Source of the DNA: Deinococcus aerolatus
GTDB taxonomy: Bacteria > Deinococcota > Deinococci > Deinococcales > Deinococcaceae
Assembly: GCF_014647055.1 (NCBI RefSeq)
Contig: NZ_BMOL01000017.1
Location: 3,438 to 67,437 of the forward strand
Direction of reading: 5' to 3'
DNA length: 64,000 bases
Shown here: positions 11,103 through 19,292 of the stretch, piece after piece
Position numbering within the stretch: position 1 is the stretch's first letter
Layout: each line of letters opens with the position of its first letter
The notes under the pieces: generated by a model
Databases searched by the model: none
What the model was told of the DNA's origin: nothing
Seen by the model: only the letters and a program-made list of their open reading frames with translations
Position numbers and translations under genes: made by a program

Positions 11103-11633
11103 TAAAATTTTGATTTGAACTCGTCCTGAGCAGTTATGTCGCCCCCGACATGTCGGGGGCGTGGCCGCTGGGGTGAAAACCCGGCCAGGCGCATGAACTC
11201 ATAGGTGCGGCTCAGGTACACCGTTTTGCCAAAGTGCGCCTGAACCCAGTCCTGAACCATTTTGCCGCTCCAGAAGATGCCCTGGTCAAAATCCTCGCGC
11301 AGACGGGCGGCGAACTGTTGCTGCTCCGCCTGGGTCAAGACCGTGGGTGCGCCCCGGTTGTCGGCCCGTCCATCTCCCAGACCGTCCAGTCCCAGGGTGT
11401 GATACCGACGCAAGACCTTGCGCGCACCCGAGATCGAATATTGAGTCAACGCCAACAGCTCGTGTTCACTTTTGCCTTCGGCAAGAAGCGCGAAAAACTG
11501 TGCTCTGCGCCGTTAGGCGGCGCAGGTGCTGGCCCGGAAGATGCTCCAAAACGCCGCAGCAGAATGCTGCAGTTTGACGGAAGAGGAGAAGTATTTGATG
11601 CTTAGATTCTGCACTTTTTAATCGGAGTCCGTA
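10527..11633 (-). mobile_element. IS630-family insertion sequence, copy A
   Basis: The ends are matching inverted repeats: TCATACGGACTCCGAT at 10524-10539 and its complement ATCGGAGTCCGTATGA at 11621-11636. Each contains a TA dinucleotide (10527-10528 and 11632-11633), which fits the TA target preference of IS630. The element of about 1.1 kb carries two minus-strand frames and lies just after the amidase gene. It is probably inactive: the second catalytic Asp is changed and the N-terminal coding region is frameshifted. Confidence 0.8.
11102..11455 (-). CDS. IS630 transposase, DNA-binding part (orfA), 5' end disrupted
   Basis: An HTH-type N-terminal part of an IS630 transposase (SGARKVLRRYHTLGLDGLGDGRADNRG, then a linker with PTVLTQAEQQQFAARL). 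The annotated TTG start is arbitrary. The same frame extends upstream as RRAQFFALLAEGKSEHELL to a stop, while the natural N-terminus seems to lie in another frame (CGVLEHLPGQHLRRLTAQ, about 11500-11575). The start region therefore looks frameshifted. Confidence 0.6.
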   Translation of the reverse strand: MALTQYSISGARKVLRRYHTLGLDGLGDGRADNRGAPTVLTQAEQQQFAARLREDFDQGIFWSGKMVQDWVQAHFGKTVYLSRTYEFMRLAGFSPQRPRPRHVGGDITAQDEFKSKF

Positions 11634-11719
11634 TGACGTAATCCCTGGGGGAACTCTTGGAACCAGCGCCACGTTCCGCTGTGGTCTGGAGCGACGGACC
11701 GCAGGATAGGGCTTCTGTC

Positions 11720-13897
11720 TTACGCGGCGGGCTTCGGCAGGGTCAGGCCGAAGGTGGCCCCCGCGCCCACGCTGCCCTCCGCAAATACCCGGCCTCCGTG
11801 CTTGAGCACGATGCGCCGCACCGTCGCCAGGCCCACCCCAATCCCCGGAAAGGCGTCTTGCGTGTGCAGCCGCTGGAAGATCCCGAACAGTTTCCCGCCG
11901 TACCTGGGATCAAAGCCCACTCCATTGTCCTGCACGGTGATCGTCCACTCGGTCCCCGTCTCACTGACCTGCACCACGACGTCCGAAACGTCCCGTGTGG
12001 TGGAGTACTTCACCGCGTTGCTGATCAGGTTCGTCAGCACCTGCTGCAGCAGCCGCGCGTCCCCCCAGACGCTGACGGCGGCCCGCAACTTCACGTCGAT
12101 CACCTGTTCCGGAAACTCAAGCTGAGCGTCATGCTGCGCCTGCAAGATCAGTGGTTCCAGGGAGACCATCTGGGCCTGCAGGTCATGCCGGCCGGCCCGG
12201 GACAGCAGCAGCATCCCGTCAATCAGCCCATTCATGCGGGTGGCCCCCTGCTGAATGATGTCCAGGTTGCGGCTGACCTTGTCGGGTTGGTTGTTGACGA
12301 GCGCGGTGCGGGCCAGACCGGCAAAGCTCATCACGTGCCGGACTGGCGTGCGCAGGTCATGCGAGGCCGAGTACGTGAACGCATCCAGTTCTTCGTTGGC
12401 CAGCAGGAGTTCCCGGGTGCGGGCCGTCAGAGCGTCCCGCTGCAGGGTCAGCTCCCGGGTCTGCGCCGTGCGTTCCAGCGCCAGGGTCAGGCTGCGGCCC
12501 ACCGCGCTGAAGACCGCTTCCTCACGGGGCGTCCAGTCCCCCGCACGCGGCGTGCCCATGGACAGCAGACCGTGCGGCGACTCGCCCACGAAGCACGGGT
12601 AGAACGCCCCGGCCCCGAATGCCTCGGTCCTGGCCACGCCCTGGCTGTCGGCACACCAGCCCGGCACGAACACCGACGCCCTGGTCTGGACCGCCTCGGC
12701 GTAACTGGGGGCGTTCACAGAAATGCCTGCCGTCAGGACAGCCACGACCTCCGGGGTAAGATTCTCGGACCACACCCGCGCTTTCCACAGGTCCCCGTCC
12801 AGCTCGTAGTACGCGACGCTGACCACCCGCAGGGTGGTTTCCAGCACCTCCACGGCCTGACGGGCCAGCGCGAGAATGTCCGTCGTCGCGCTGGACGACT
12901 CACTGAACGCAACGAAGGCGTCCAGTCCAGCAGTACGCTCTTGAAGCTGCTGGGTCTGCACCTCCCGGTCCAGCGCCAGCCCCAGGCCACGCCCGACCGA
13001 CTCGATGACCTCCTGCTCCTGCGCCGTCCACTCGGGGCGCGGGGTCCCGGCCGCGAACAGGGCGTAGGGCTGCTCCCCCTGGTGGTAGGCCGTGACACTC
13101 AGCGCACTGGCGTAGCCCACCGACTGCCGTCGCCCATCCTCACTGCCCACAAACGATGTGCCGCGCCGTGCCAGGGCGCTGGCCACCAGCGGCGCGCTCA
13201 GCGCGATTCCGGCACGTCGGGCAGCCATGACCTCTGGGGGCGTGTTGCTGGAGAACATCACCGGATAGGCCATTTTGCCCTTGACCAGAAAAAAGCCGCT
13301 GATGGCGCCGCCGACCGCGTCGCGGAGGGTATCGCTGGCCGCGGTGGCGATGTCGTGCAGCTCGGTGCTGCTGGCCACCTGGGTGGTGAAGCGGACCAAG
13401 GCAGCGAGGGCCCGCTCACGCTGTTCCACGCGGACCTCGAGAACCTGGGCGTGGTTCCTGAGCTGATGCTGAGCCGCCTCGAGCTGCTGCTCCGTCTGCT
13501 TGCGCGCGGTGATGTCCCGGCTGCTGGCCAGCAGCCGGGTGACGGTGCCGTCTGCGGCGCGCAGCGGCGACACCCGCACCTCCCACCACTTTGGAGTGCC
13601 GGCAAACGTTCTGGCGGGGCCTTCAAAGGTGGTGGTGTGTCCGGCGCGCGCGGCGTCCAGCGCCTGCTGGACCTGGGCGCGAGCCTCGCCTTCCCAGAAT
13701 GTGGGCCACAGGAGGCCCTGGCAGACGCTGAAGTCCGTGATCTCCATGGTCTGCCTGCCGCCGATATTCATGGACAGCACGCGGGCGTCCAGATCCAGCA
13801 CCTTGATGCAGTCGGCGCTGCTGTCGATGATGGCCTGCAGATCAACGGCATCCAGGGAGGGGTCCGGGGTGGGAGGGGAAGTCATGACGTGCTGCAC
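11720..13897 (-). CDS. PAS-GAF-GAF sensor histidine kinase
   Basis: A 725-residue soluble-looking kinase with no membrane segment. In order: a PAS domain (about 15-135; LQAIIDSSADCIKVLDLDARVLSMN, closing with SSRDITARKQTEQQL), two GAF-like domains (about 165-320 and 335-475), a HisKA domain with the phospho-acceptor in SASHDLRTPVRH (His513), and an HATPase domain (NLISNAVKYS, then DNGVGFD and GVGLATVRRIV). This arrangement resembles phytochrome-type kinases, but I saw no sure chromophore-binding His/Cys. No response regulator is adjacent, so the partner must be encoded elsewhere. The start is a GTG at 13897; an ATG at 13885 is equally possible. Confidence 0.88.
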   Translation of the reverse strand: MQHVMTSPPTPDPSLDAVDLQAIIDSSADCIKVLDLDARVLSMNIGGRQTMEITDFSVCQGLLWPTFWEGEARAQVQQALDAARAGHTTTFEGPARTFAGTPKWWEVRVSPLRAADGTVTRLLASSRDITARKQTEQQLEAAQHQLRNHAQVLEVRVEQRERALAALVRFTTQVASSTELHDIATAASDTLRDAVGGAISGFFLVKGKMAYPVMFSSNTPPEVMAARRAGIALSAPLVASALARRGTSFVGSEDGRRQSVGYASALSVTAYHQGEQPYALFAAGTPRPEWTAQEQEVIESVGRGLGLALDREVQTQQLQERTAGLDAFVAFSESSSATTDILALARQAVEVLETTLRVVSVAYYELDGDLWKARVWSENLTPEVVAVLTAGISVNAPSYAEAVQTRASVFVPGWCADSQGVARTEAFGAGAFYPCFVGESPHGLLSMGTPRAGDWTPREEAVFSAVGRSLTLALERTAQTRELTLQRDALTARTRELLLANEELDAFTYSASHDLRTPVRHVMSFAGLARTALVNNQPDKVSRNLDIIQQGATRMNGLIDGMLLLSRAGRHDLQAQMVSLEPLILQAQHDAQLEFPEQVIDVKLRAAVSVWGDARLLQQVLTNLISNAVKYSTTRDVSDVVVQVSETGTEWTITVQDNGVGFDPRYGGKLFGIFQRLHTQDAFPGIGVGLATVRRIVLKHGGRVFAEGSVGAGATFGLTLPKPAA

Positions 13898-13931
13898 AGT
13901 CTGACAGCCTTTTGCCGAATTCGCTCACCCC

Positions 13932-15152
13932 TCAGCATTCATTTGCCAGCACCCGGCGTAGAAACCGGTTCAGCGTCGCCTCGTACCATTCCGGGTTCAT
14001 GTTCCAACTCCGAATGTGTTCAGCCCCCTCCACCCGGTGATACTCCACGATGTCCGGTCTGGCGTGCGCAAAACGTTCCACCTGCGCCACCGGCACCGTC
14101 CGGTCCGCGCTGCCGTGAAACAGCAGCGTCGGTGTCTGAAACTGATGCATCACGCTCAGGTGATCGACGGCGTCAAAGTCCTGCCCGCTCTTCATGACCG
14201 TCAGGGACTCCACCAGACGCGCAAACGGCCGCACGTAATACCGCCGGGCAAAGTGACGGATCAGCGATCTCCACTCCAGCGGCGGGGAATCCAGCACCAC
14301 GCCTGCGATCCGGGAGGCCAGCGCGCTGTAGCGCAGGAACGCCAGCGTGATGCCGCCCCCCATGCTGAAGCCCATCAGCACGATCTGCCGGGCCCCATGG
14401 GCCTGGGCAAACTGCACGGCGGCCTCCAAGTCCTCCCATTCCTCGGCACTGAGCCGGTAGACCCCCTGCGGGGTGCGGGGCGCGCCGTGGGCGTTGCGGT
14501 ATGTGATGGTCAGGCTGGTCAGGCCCAGTCCGGCGAAGGTGGGCAGCACGCGCAGGGCGTCCTGCCGTAGGCCCCGGTACCCGTGGGTCACGATCACCCA
14601 GTCGGTATCCGCCGCGCCACTTGGGCCGCCAGGCACCAGCCACGCGGGCATGGAACCGTGGGGAGCAGGGACCAGGACCTCCTGGTAGGCCAGGCCACGC
14701 GACGCCGGGGTGCCCAGCCCAACGGTGGTGGGGCGCACCGCCTGGCCCACCGTCAGGGCAGCCTCCTGCCACCGGACGGCGCGGGTCACAGTGCGGCGGG
14801 TCTGCATTAGAACTGGCCCGAGCTGGGCAAAGCGCGGCACGCCGTCCGGGTCCTCCCATTCCAATCCCAGCACGCCAGCATGGGTGGTGGCCGGGTTGCG
14901 GGTCAGGGTCACTTGTGAAAAGGATGAGCTCCGGGCAGCGGGTGTGGGCCGTCCAGACCCAGAGGCCAGCTGCGGCAGGCCCTGGACGCCCAGGATGCGG
15001 GTGGTGGGAATGCGCCGGCGGACCGGAGAGGCCCACACCAGCGCGTCGGCAAAGTACCAGCCCACGGTCACGGTGGCCGTGCCAATCAGGCCGAGGCTCA
15101 GCAGGACCAGAACCAGGGGACGTGGTCTTGACAGGCGTCTGGATGGCTTCAC
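13932..15152 (-). CDS. Membrane-anchored alpha/beta hydrolase
   Basis: A 406-residue protein with one N-terminal membrane segment (PLVLVLLSLGLIGTATVTVGWYF), so the catalytic domain is probably outside the cytoplasmic membrane. The fold shows VTHGYRGLRQDALRVLPTFA (oxyanion region), the nucleophile elbow GFSMGGG, LFHGSADRTVPVAQVERF with the likely catalytic Asp, and GAEHIRSW with the catalytic His. The substrate is unknown; it resembles serine-peptidase or acyl-hydrolase relatives. The start at a GTG (15152) is uncertain: the same frame is open to 15209, and a short frame starting at an ATG behind a strong GGGGGAAAGG site ends in a GTGA overlap exactly at this GTG. Confidence 0.75.
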   Translation of the reverse strand: MKPSRRLSRPRPLVLVLLSLGLIGTATVTVGWYFADALVWASPVRRRIPTTRILGVQGLPQLASGSGRPTPAARSSSFSQVTLTRNPATTHAGVLGLEWEDPDGVPRFAQLGPVLMQTRRTVTRAVRWQEAALTVGQAVRPTTVGLGTPASRGLAYQEVLVPAPHGSMPAWLVPGGPSGAADTDWVIVTHGYRGLRQDALRVLPTFAGLGLTSLTITYRNAHGAPRTPQGVYRLSAEEWEDLEAAVQFAQAHGARQIVLMGFSMGGGITLAFLRYSALASRIAGVVLDSPPLEWRSLIRHFARRYYVRPFARLVESLTVMKSGQDFDAVDHLSVMHQFQTPTLLFHGSADRTVPVAQVERFAHARPDIVEYHRVEGAEHIRSWNMNPEWYEATLNRFLRRVLANEC

Positions 15153-15542
15153 GCTGAAAATCGTGCCACTGCCGGGGTGCCGCAGACCATGACCTTTCCC
15201 CCGTTGCACAGCACCAGCCTGACGGCAACCTCAGCTGTGCTTCAGCCGAACCCAGCCCGCCTGATGCCCTGCTACCCCCAGGCTCCTGTGTCCCCGGTCC
15301 TCTCCCCCACCCCAAACAGCACCCTGTCCAGGGCAGCAGTACGGCCGCGTCTAGATCCTTGACCAAGTGGCCCCAGGCCGAGCGTCTGCGCTGCCAGAAC
15401 CAGGTGCGTGTGGCTGCTCAGCACCACCACGGGCACCCCGGCCACCAGTGCGCGGCCCAGCAACTCCCGGACCCACCAGGCGTTGCAGCTCCACCCATGG
15501 TTTAGCGTTCGTGTCCGCATCATGACTTCTGGCGGCAGCTCC

Positions 15543-15698
15543 TCAGCGTATCGCCAGAAGCGTGGCGTCCCTGGTGCCCGGCCCACCGCCTTCTCCCCCG
15601 CCCTGCCGCGCAGCCAGCACCGCTGCGTCCACCGCGTCATGTATCTCGTCCTCTCCGAGCACCCCCAGCACCACGAACTCGTCCCCGCCCACCCGGCC
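15543..15698 (-). pseudogene. Fragment with a GGDEF-like motif
   Basis: On the minus strand one frame reads GRVGGDEFVVLGVLGEDE and stops soon after. In a neighbouring frame just upstream, DSSVLREALL resembles the helix that precedes GGDEF in diguanylate cyclases. The pieces lie in different frames with a stop between them. This fits a decayed diguanylate cyclase, but the match is short and could be chance in GC-rich DNA. Confidence 0.35.
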
Positions 15699-15712
15699 TC
15701 TACCACAGCAGT

Positions 15713-15816
15713 GCCTCGCGTAGCACGCTCGAGTCTCAAGCCTTTACCGCCGTACCTGAATGGCAACTCCTGCGGCGCTGCCCCAGTCCCGCTGAGCTTC
15801 AGGGGCCAGAACCCTC
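15713..15816 (+). repeat. Left copy of ~105-bp inverted repeat
   Basis: This segment, just downstream of the metalloprotease gene, is repeated in inverted orientation at 17475-17579, just downstream of the chagasin-like gene. Shared blocks include GCCTCGCG, GCTCGAGTCTC, CCGCTGAGCTT and GGGGCCAGAACC. By eye about 80 percent of positions agree. It may be a small dispersed repeat of the kind known in Deinococcus genomes. Confidence 0.75.
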
Positions 15817-15835
15817 ACCACACGGGCGGTCCCCA

Positions 15836-16825
15836 TCATCGTCCAGATTCACAGGCCAGGCCGTCTCCGTCCCCATCCAGCCCTGTCCGGTAACCTGCCT
15901 GACCGCGCCGGATCGGAAGCGGGACGCCGGCGGCGTGGGCGGCTGCACAGGTGGCGAACCCTCCTTGCGGCACCTTGACCGGCGCGCCCGCCCGGGCCGC
16001 AGCTGCGTCGCGCTTGGCCTGAGCGGCGCAGCTGCCCTGCGGCAACTTGAACCGTTCGGCCCCAGCCCGGTTGACCCGGTACCCCAGATCTTCCAGCGCG
16101 CCCAGCGTCAACAGACTGACCGGATTGACCTGTCCCGTGAAATCGCTGGCGCTCCCGGACAGAATCTCGGCACACACGGCCTGACCGGACCAGTGCCCGG
16201 CGTCCGGGTCCAGAGGCACGCCCTGCTTCTGTCCGCCCAGCGCCCGGTAAGCGGCCAGGGCACGCGGACCCGTGTAGTACAGAACTCCACCAACACGCCG
16301 CACGAAGGTTCGTCCGTCGGTATCGCCACTGACAGACACCCGGTACTCCGGTTCCCACAGCGTGCCGACGCCCAGCACGTGGAGGAGCTCATGAATCATC
16401 GTGTCCAGCAGATCTTCGCGCGGCAATTCGGAGAGCCCCACGGAGTTCAGATCAATCACGCCGTACACCGGCAGGTACGAACCATCGCGCAGATCGCACG
16501 GCATGCCGGTGGCATACACGTCGTCGCCGAGTTGCTTGACCACCACAAACACCAGCAACTGCTTCAGGGTGCCCTGCACCCTGGGCAGTCCCCGGTCACA
16601 TTCATTGGCGGCAATATCCACCCGCACCGGCGCAAACGGCGATGTGATCAACGCCGAAACCCGTGTCGCCGCCTCCCGTACGGTGGCCTGCTGCTGGGCG
16701 GTCAGGGGGCGGCCCAGCAGCCGCGTCTCAATGCCAAAGGTTGCCGCACCCGCACTGCCAAGCAGAGTCCAGGACAGCGCCAGACACCACAACCCGCGCC
16801 ACAAGCGCCTCACGGAAGAATGCAC
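15836..16825 (-). CDS. Secreted HEXXH metalloprotease with C-terminal Excalibur domain
   Basis: A 329-residue exported protein with a signal peptide (ending GSAGAATFG). The zinc-binding motif is HELLH at residues 145-149 followed by VLGVG, as in leishmanolysin-like or metzincin peptidases. The C-terminus (about 290-327; FATCAAAHAAGVPLPIRRG then DGDGDGLACE) is an Excalibur calcium-binding domain with its Cys pair and DxDxDG loop. Start: a GTG at 16825 with a -10 box TACAGT (16832-16837) only six bases upstream, so the mRNA is probably leaderless. It is divergent from the chagasin-like gene, and the pair is bordered by inverted repeats. The natural substrate is unknown. Confidence 0.85.
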   Translation of the reverse strand: MHSSVRRLWRGLWCLALSWTLLGSAGAATFGIETRLLGRPLTAQQQATVREAATRVSALITSPFAPVRVDIAANECDRGLPRVQGTLKQLLVFVVVKQLGDDVYATGMPCDLRDGSYLPVYGVIDLNSVGLSELPREDLLDTMIHELLHVLGVGTLWEPEYRVSVSGDTDGRTFVRRVGGVLYYTGPRALAAYRALGGQKQGVPLDPDAGHWSGQAVCAEILSGSASDFTGQVNPVSLLTLGALEDLGYRVNRAGAERFKLPQGSCAAQAKRDAAAARAGAPVKVPQGGFATCAAAHAAGVPLPIRRGQAGYRTGLDGDGDGLACESGR

Positions 16826-16831
16826 TTCCGT

Positions 16832-16837
16832 ACTGTA
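16832..16837 (-). promoter_or_regulatory. -10 box TACAGT of a leaderless promoter
   Basis: TACAGT lies six bases before the GTG of the metalloprotease gene on the minus strand. In Deinococcus a TANNNT box at this distance marks leaderless transcripts. No strong -35 box is seen. Confidence 0.5.
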
Positions 16838-16966
16838 CGGCCTCCAGCCGCCAAAAGCTCCGGTGCGCTACAGTAACCAGGCAAATCCCACCCCTCTCCC
16901 CGCACATCTCATTGACTGACCATTCTGGGCCGTGCCCAGGCTTCATGGTCTGCTTTCTGGAGGACC

Positions 16967-17467
16967 ATGACCAAAGTCGCGCACCACGCCCACTCCCGCG
17001 CATCCTCCCGGCCCATCTCGGTCCGTTGGGCCCTGACGCCCCTACTGCTGACCACGCTTCTGCTGGCCGCACCTGCGGCGCAGGCGCAGGGCACCCCCCG
17101 GACTATTGAGGTGGCAGTGTCGGCATCCACCACCGGCCAGGAAGTGCCGGTGCGTGAGGGCGACATTCTGCGCTTCACGCTCAGTGGTGCGGGCGGCACC
17201 GGCTACAGCTGGCAGGCCATGGACGTGGACCCAGCGTACCTGACCCTGATTGACCGACAGACCGTGGCCGCACCCACGGCCAGTGGACAGGTGCCCCAGG
17301 TGGGCGGCCCCGGTCCCTCCACAGTGTACCGCTACGTTGTGCGCGCTCCCCTGCGCCGTGCGGGCGTGAGCTTCAGCGTGCCGGTGGTGTTCGCCCACCT
17401 TCCTCCCGGCCGCACCGGCCGCGTACAGATCACCCTGATTCGCTACACCCTGGTTTCCGGCCAGTAG
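16967..17467 (+). CDS. Chagasin-type (I42) cysteine-peptidase inhibitor, exported
   Basis: A 166-residue protein with a long N-terminal signal segment (WALTPLLLTTLLLAAPAAQAQ) and a mature beta-sandwich of about 125 residues. Two of the three inhibitory loops of the chagasin family are clear: GGTGYSWQ (the NPTTG-like loop) and GGPGPSTVYRYVVRA (the GxG loop). The third, RPWE-like loop is weak. The family inhibits papain-like cysteine peptidases in the periplasm or outside the cell. The ribosome site TGGAGGACC supports the ATG. It is divergent from a metalloprotease, which such an inhibitor is not expected to block, so its target is probably another enzyme. Confidence 0.8.
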   Translation: MTKVAHHAHSRASSRPISVRWALTPLLLTTLLLAAPAAQAQGTPRTIEVAVSASTTGQEVPVREGDILRFTLSGAGGTGYSWQAMDVDPAYLTLIDRQTVAAPTASGQVPQVGGPGPSTVYRYVVRAPLRRAGVSFSVPVVFAHLPPGRTGRVQITLIRYTLVSGQ

Positions 17468-17474
17468 ATGGAGA

Positions 17475-17579
17475 CAAAGGTTCTGGCCCCTTAAGCTCAG
17501 CGGGGATGGAGCAGCGCAACAGGGGTTGTCATTCGGATAGGGCGCTAAGGGTTCGAGACTCGAGCCTGTAGCGCGAGGC
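17475..17579 (-). repeat. Right copy of ~105-bp inverted repeat
   Basis: Inverted partner of 15713-15816, beginning eight bases after the chagasin-like stop codon. The two copies enclose the divergent metalloprotease and inhibitor genes. Neither copy contains a plausible gene. Confidence 0.75.
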
Positions 17580-17689
17580 CTTGCGGTGGTGGTCCAGCTG
17601 CTGGGCCGAGGGAGCGCGACGCCCGGACACTGCGCTTGTGGGGGCGCGCTGGGGCGGCCACTGGGTCCGCGCGGCGTCGGCGGCCTCAT

Positions 17690-17980
17690 AGAACTGCGGA
17701 TGTCCCGCACAGTGTCAGGCCGCACCTCTCCGGCATAACAGCCCATCAGATACGGGTATTCCGGGGTCAGGCGGTAAGCGTAATCGTAGGTGCGTCCATC
17801 GACATGGACCGTTTCAGCGCGCCCATGGCAGGCATCAAGCGCTGCATTCATCAGCAACATGCCCCCGGCGTCACGCATCCCCAGGCTGGGGAGACCCGTC
17901 GAGGGCCCAGCCCACCACGCTATTGCTGTCGGCCCCCGGCAGACAGGGCGAGCTGCTGTGATAGTGGTACTGTCCTGTCC
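17690..17980 (-). pseudogene. Decayed YHYH-domain protein
   Basis: The minus strand reads GQYHYHSSSPCLPGADSNSVVGWALDG (the YHYH motif codons lie near 17955-17975). After a frameshift it continues as MRDAGGMLLMNAALDACHGR and VDGRTYDYAYRLTPEYPYLMGCYAGEV. Both parts match the YHYH domain of secreted bacterial proteins, in the right order but different frames, so the gene is broken. A long minus-strand frame through this region and the inhibitor gene is only a fusion of this remnant with antisense sequence. Confidence 0.65.
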
Positions 17981-18065
17981 CTTGCCTTGCCCCTGGACCT
18001 CAGACGGACGCCCTTACCCTGGCGACGCTGAGAGGAAGGGGGGGATCCAGAGCTGAACCCCCCTT

Positions 18066-18290
18066 CGGCCATGCTTTTTCTTCGTGGACGGTTTCAAAGC
18101 GCTTTACACTTCGCAGGCGTGCAACCAATGCGGCCACACCTGCCGGGAGAACCGGGCCAGTCAATCGCGGTTTCGGTGTGTTGCCTGCGGTCATCAGGAG
18201 AATGCGGACCTGAACGCAGCGCGGAACATCCTGGGGCGGGCCGTCCCATCAGGCATCAACGTAGCGGTAGTAAACGCAAGCGTTGCCTGA
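18066..18290 (+). pseudogene. TnpB (IS200/IS605 family) C-terminal fragment
   Basis: The frame reads FVDGFKALYTSQACNQCGH, then CRENRASQSRFRCVACGHQENADLNAARNILGRA, which is the zinc ribbon (CxxC...CxxC) and the last RuvC Asp region (ENADLNAA) of TnpB. The rest of the protein is missing upstream. It is a relic with a preserved right end rather than an active gene. Confidence 0.8.
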
Positions 18291-18294
18291 GAAG

Positions 18295-18314
18295 CCAACG
18301 GATTTATCCGTTGG
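18295..18314 (+). repeat. Hairpin at the right end of the TnpB relic
   Basis: CCAACGG-ATTTAT-CCGTTGG is a perfect 7-bp stem five bases after the tnpB remnant stop, as expected for the subterminal hairpin of an IS200/IS605-type right end. Confidence 0.6.
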
Positions 18315-18416
18315 TAGGTCACATAAATGAATGCAGAAGCTGCTTCGCCGTTGGCTGGCCCCTCGCCCGGCCGGCGGTTCCACGGCCGGTGCGGAGGCTC
18401 AGGAATGGGGTCCCTG

Positions 18417-18422
18417 TACAGT
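18417..18422 (+). promoter_or_regulatory. -10 box TACAGT of a leaderless promoter
   Basis: TACAGT is followed by six bases (AGGCGA) and the ATG of the coiled-coil gene, the leaderless arrangement also seen at the metalloprotease gene. Confidence 0.5.
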
Positions 18423-18428
18423 AGGCGA

Positions 18429-19292
18429 ATGAGTGATGTCCGAGAAGGCGGAGACCTTCCTGAGCTTGACGGAGAAAAGCAGCGGCGCTCGATGATCTCG
18501 GCGCGTCGTCACGTGGGGGCGGCGGGGTTTGCCCAGAGTGAGGCGCTTGAACAGATCGTGAGCGCGGGCCGGGAACAGATTACCGTGGCCCAGGCCCTCC
18601 GGCGGGTCGTGGCCACCACCCAGACCCAGTTGCAGGCCCAGTTGCGAGACGGTGCCGTGACCGCAGACCTCCAGGCCGCACAGGTCCAGGTGGCCAGGCT
18701 GGAGCAGATGATTGCTTCCGGCCAGGCCCAGATTGACGCGGCACACATCCTTCAGCAGGCCATCCAGGACGCCCTGGTCAACGTGCGGGGGACCCCACTG
18801 GAGAACATCAGCGCCGGGTTGCTGACCACCCTGGGCGCTGAGGTGCAGCGGCAGGCAAAGGCGCTGGAGGCGCTGATTGCCATGGCCATCAGCGCCGCGG
18901 CAAGCACCGAACAGATCATGACGCTGGAGCAGGTCAGTGCCGACGTGGCCGAGCAGTCCGAGTCTGCAGAACACGAGCGCACGGAGCGGGAACTCGCCCA
19001 TCTGGACGACATGCACCAGCAAACGTTGCGCCGGATTCGTCAGCTGGAACGGGAGGGGCAGGCCCACGCGGCGCAGAAAGTGCAGCTGGAGGACGAGGCC
19101 GAGAGTGCACAGCGTGACATAGAGGTGCTGGAAGCGGCCGAGGCCCGTAACCTGGAGCAGATCGCCAACCTCGAAGGGCGGCAACAGGCCTCGGAGCAGC
19201 GCCGCACCGGGCTGGAGGCCACCGCCGCGCAGCGTCAGGCCCGGATTGAGGAGTTGGGTGGCCAGCCCGCAGACCAGAAGCCCGTCGGGTAA
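18429..19292 (+). CDS. Coiled-coil protein of unknown function
   Basis: A 287-residue soluble protein rich in Ala, Gln, Glu and Leu. Nearly all of residues 35-280 look like long heptad-repeat coiled coil, for example EVQRQAKALEALIAMA and HLDDMHQQTLRRIRQLERE. There is no signal peptide or catalytic motif. The same frame runs upstream to 18327, but the ATG at 18429 is preferred because of the -10 box TACAGT six bases before it. I do not recognise a family. It stands alone between a TnpB relic and a region without recognisable genes. Confidence 0.65.
   Translation: MSDVREGGDLPELDGEKQRRSMISARRHVGAAGFAQSEALEQIVSAGREQITVAQALRRVVATTQTQLQAQLRDGAVTADLQAAQVQVARLEQMIASGQAQIDAAHILQQAIQDALVNVRGTPLENISAGLLTTLGAEVQRQAKALEALIAMAISAAASTEQIMTLEQVSADVAEQSESAEHERTERELAHLDDMHQQTLRRIRQLEREGQAHAAQKVQLEDEAESAQRDIEVLEAAEARNLEQIANLEGRQQASEQRRTGLEATAAQRQARIEELGGQPADQKPVG

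Noticed and set aside
11657..14197. An 846-codon plus-strand open frame
   Set aside because: It is antisense to the histidine kinase, whose domains and catalytic motifs are unmistakable; the plus-strand product is Arg/His/Gln-rich without any domain.
17042..17878. A 278-codon minus-strand open frame
   Set aside because: Only its first 65 codons resemble a protein (the YHYH remnant); the rest is antisense to the repeat and the inhibitor gene.
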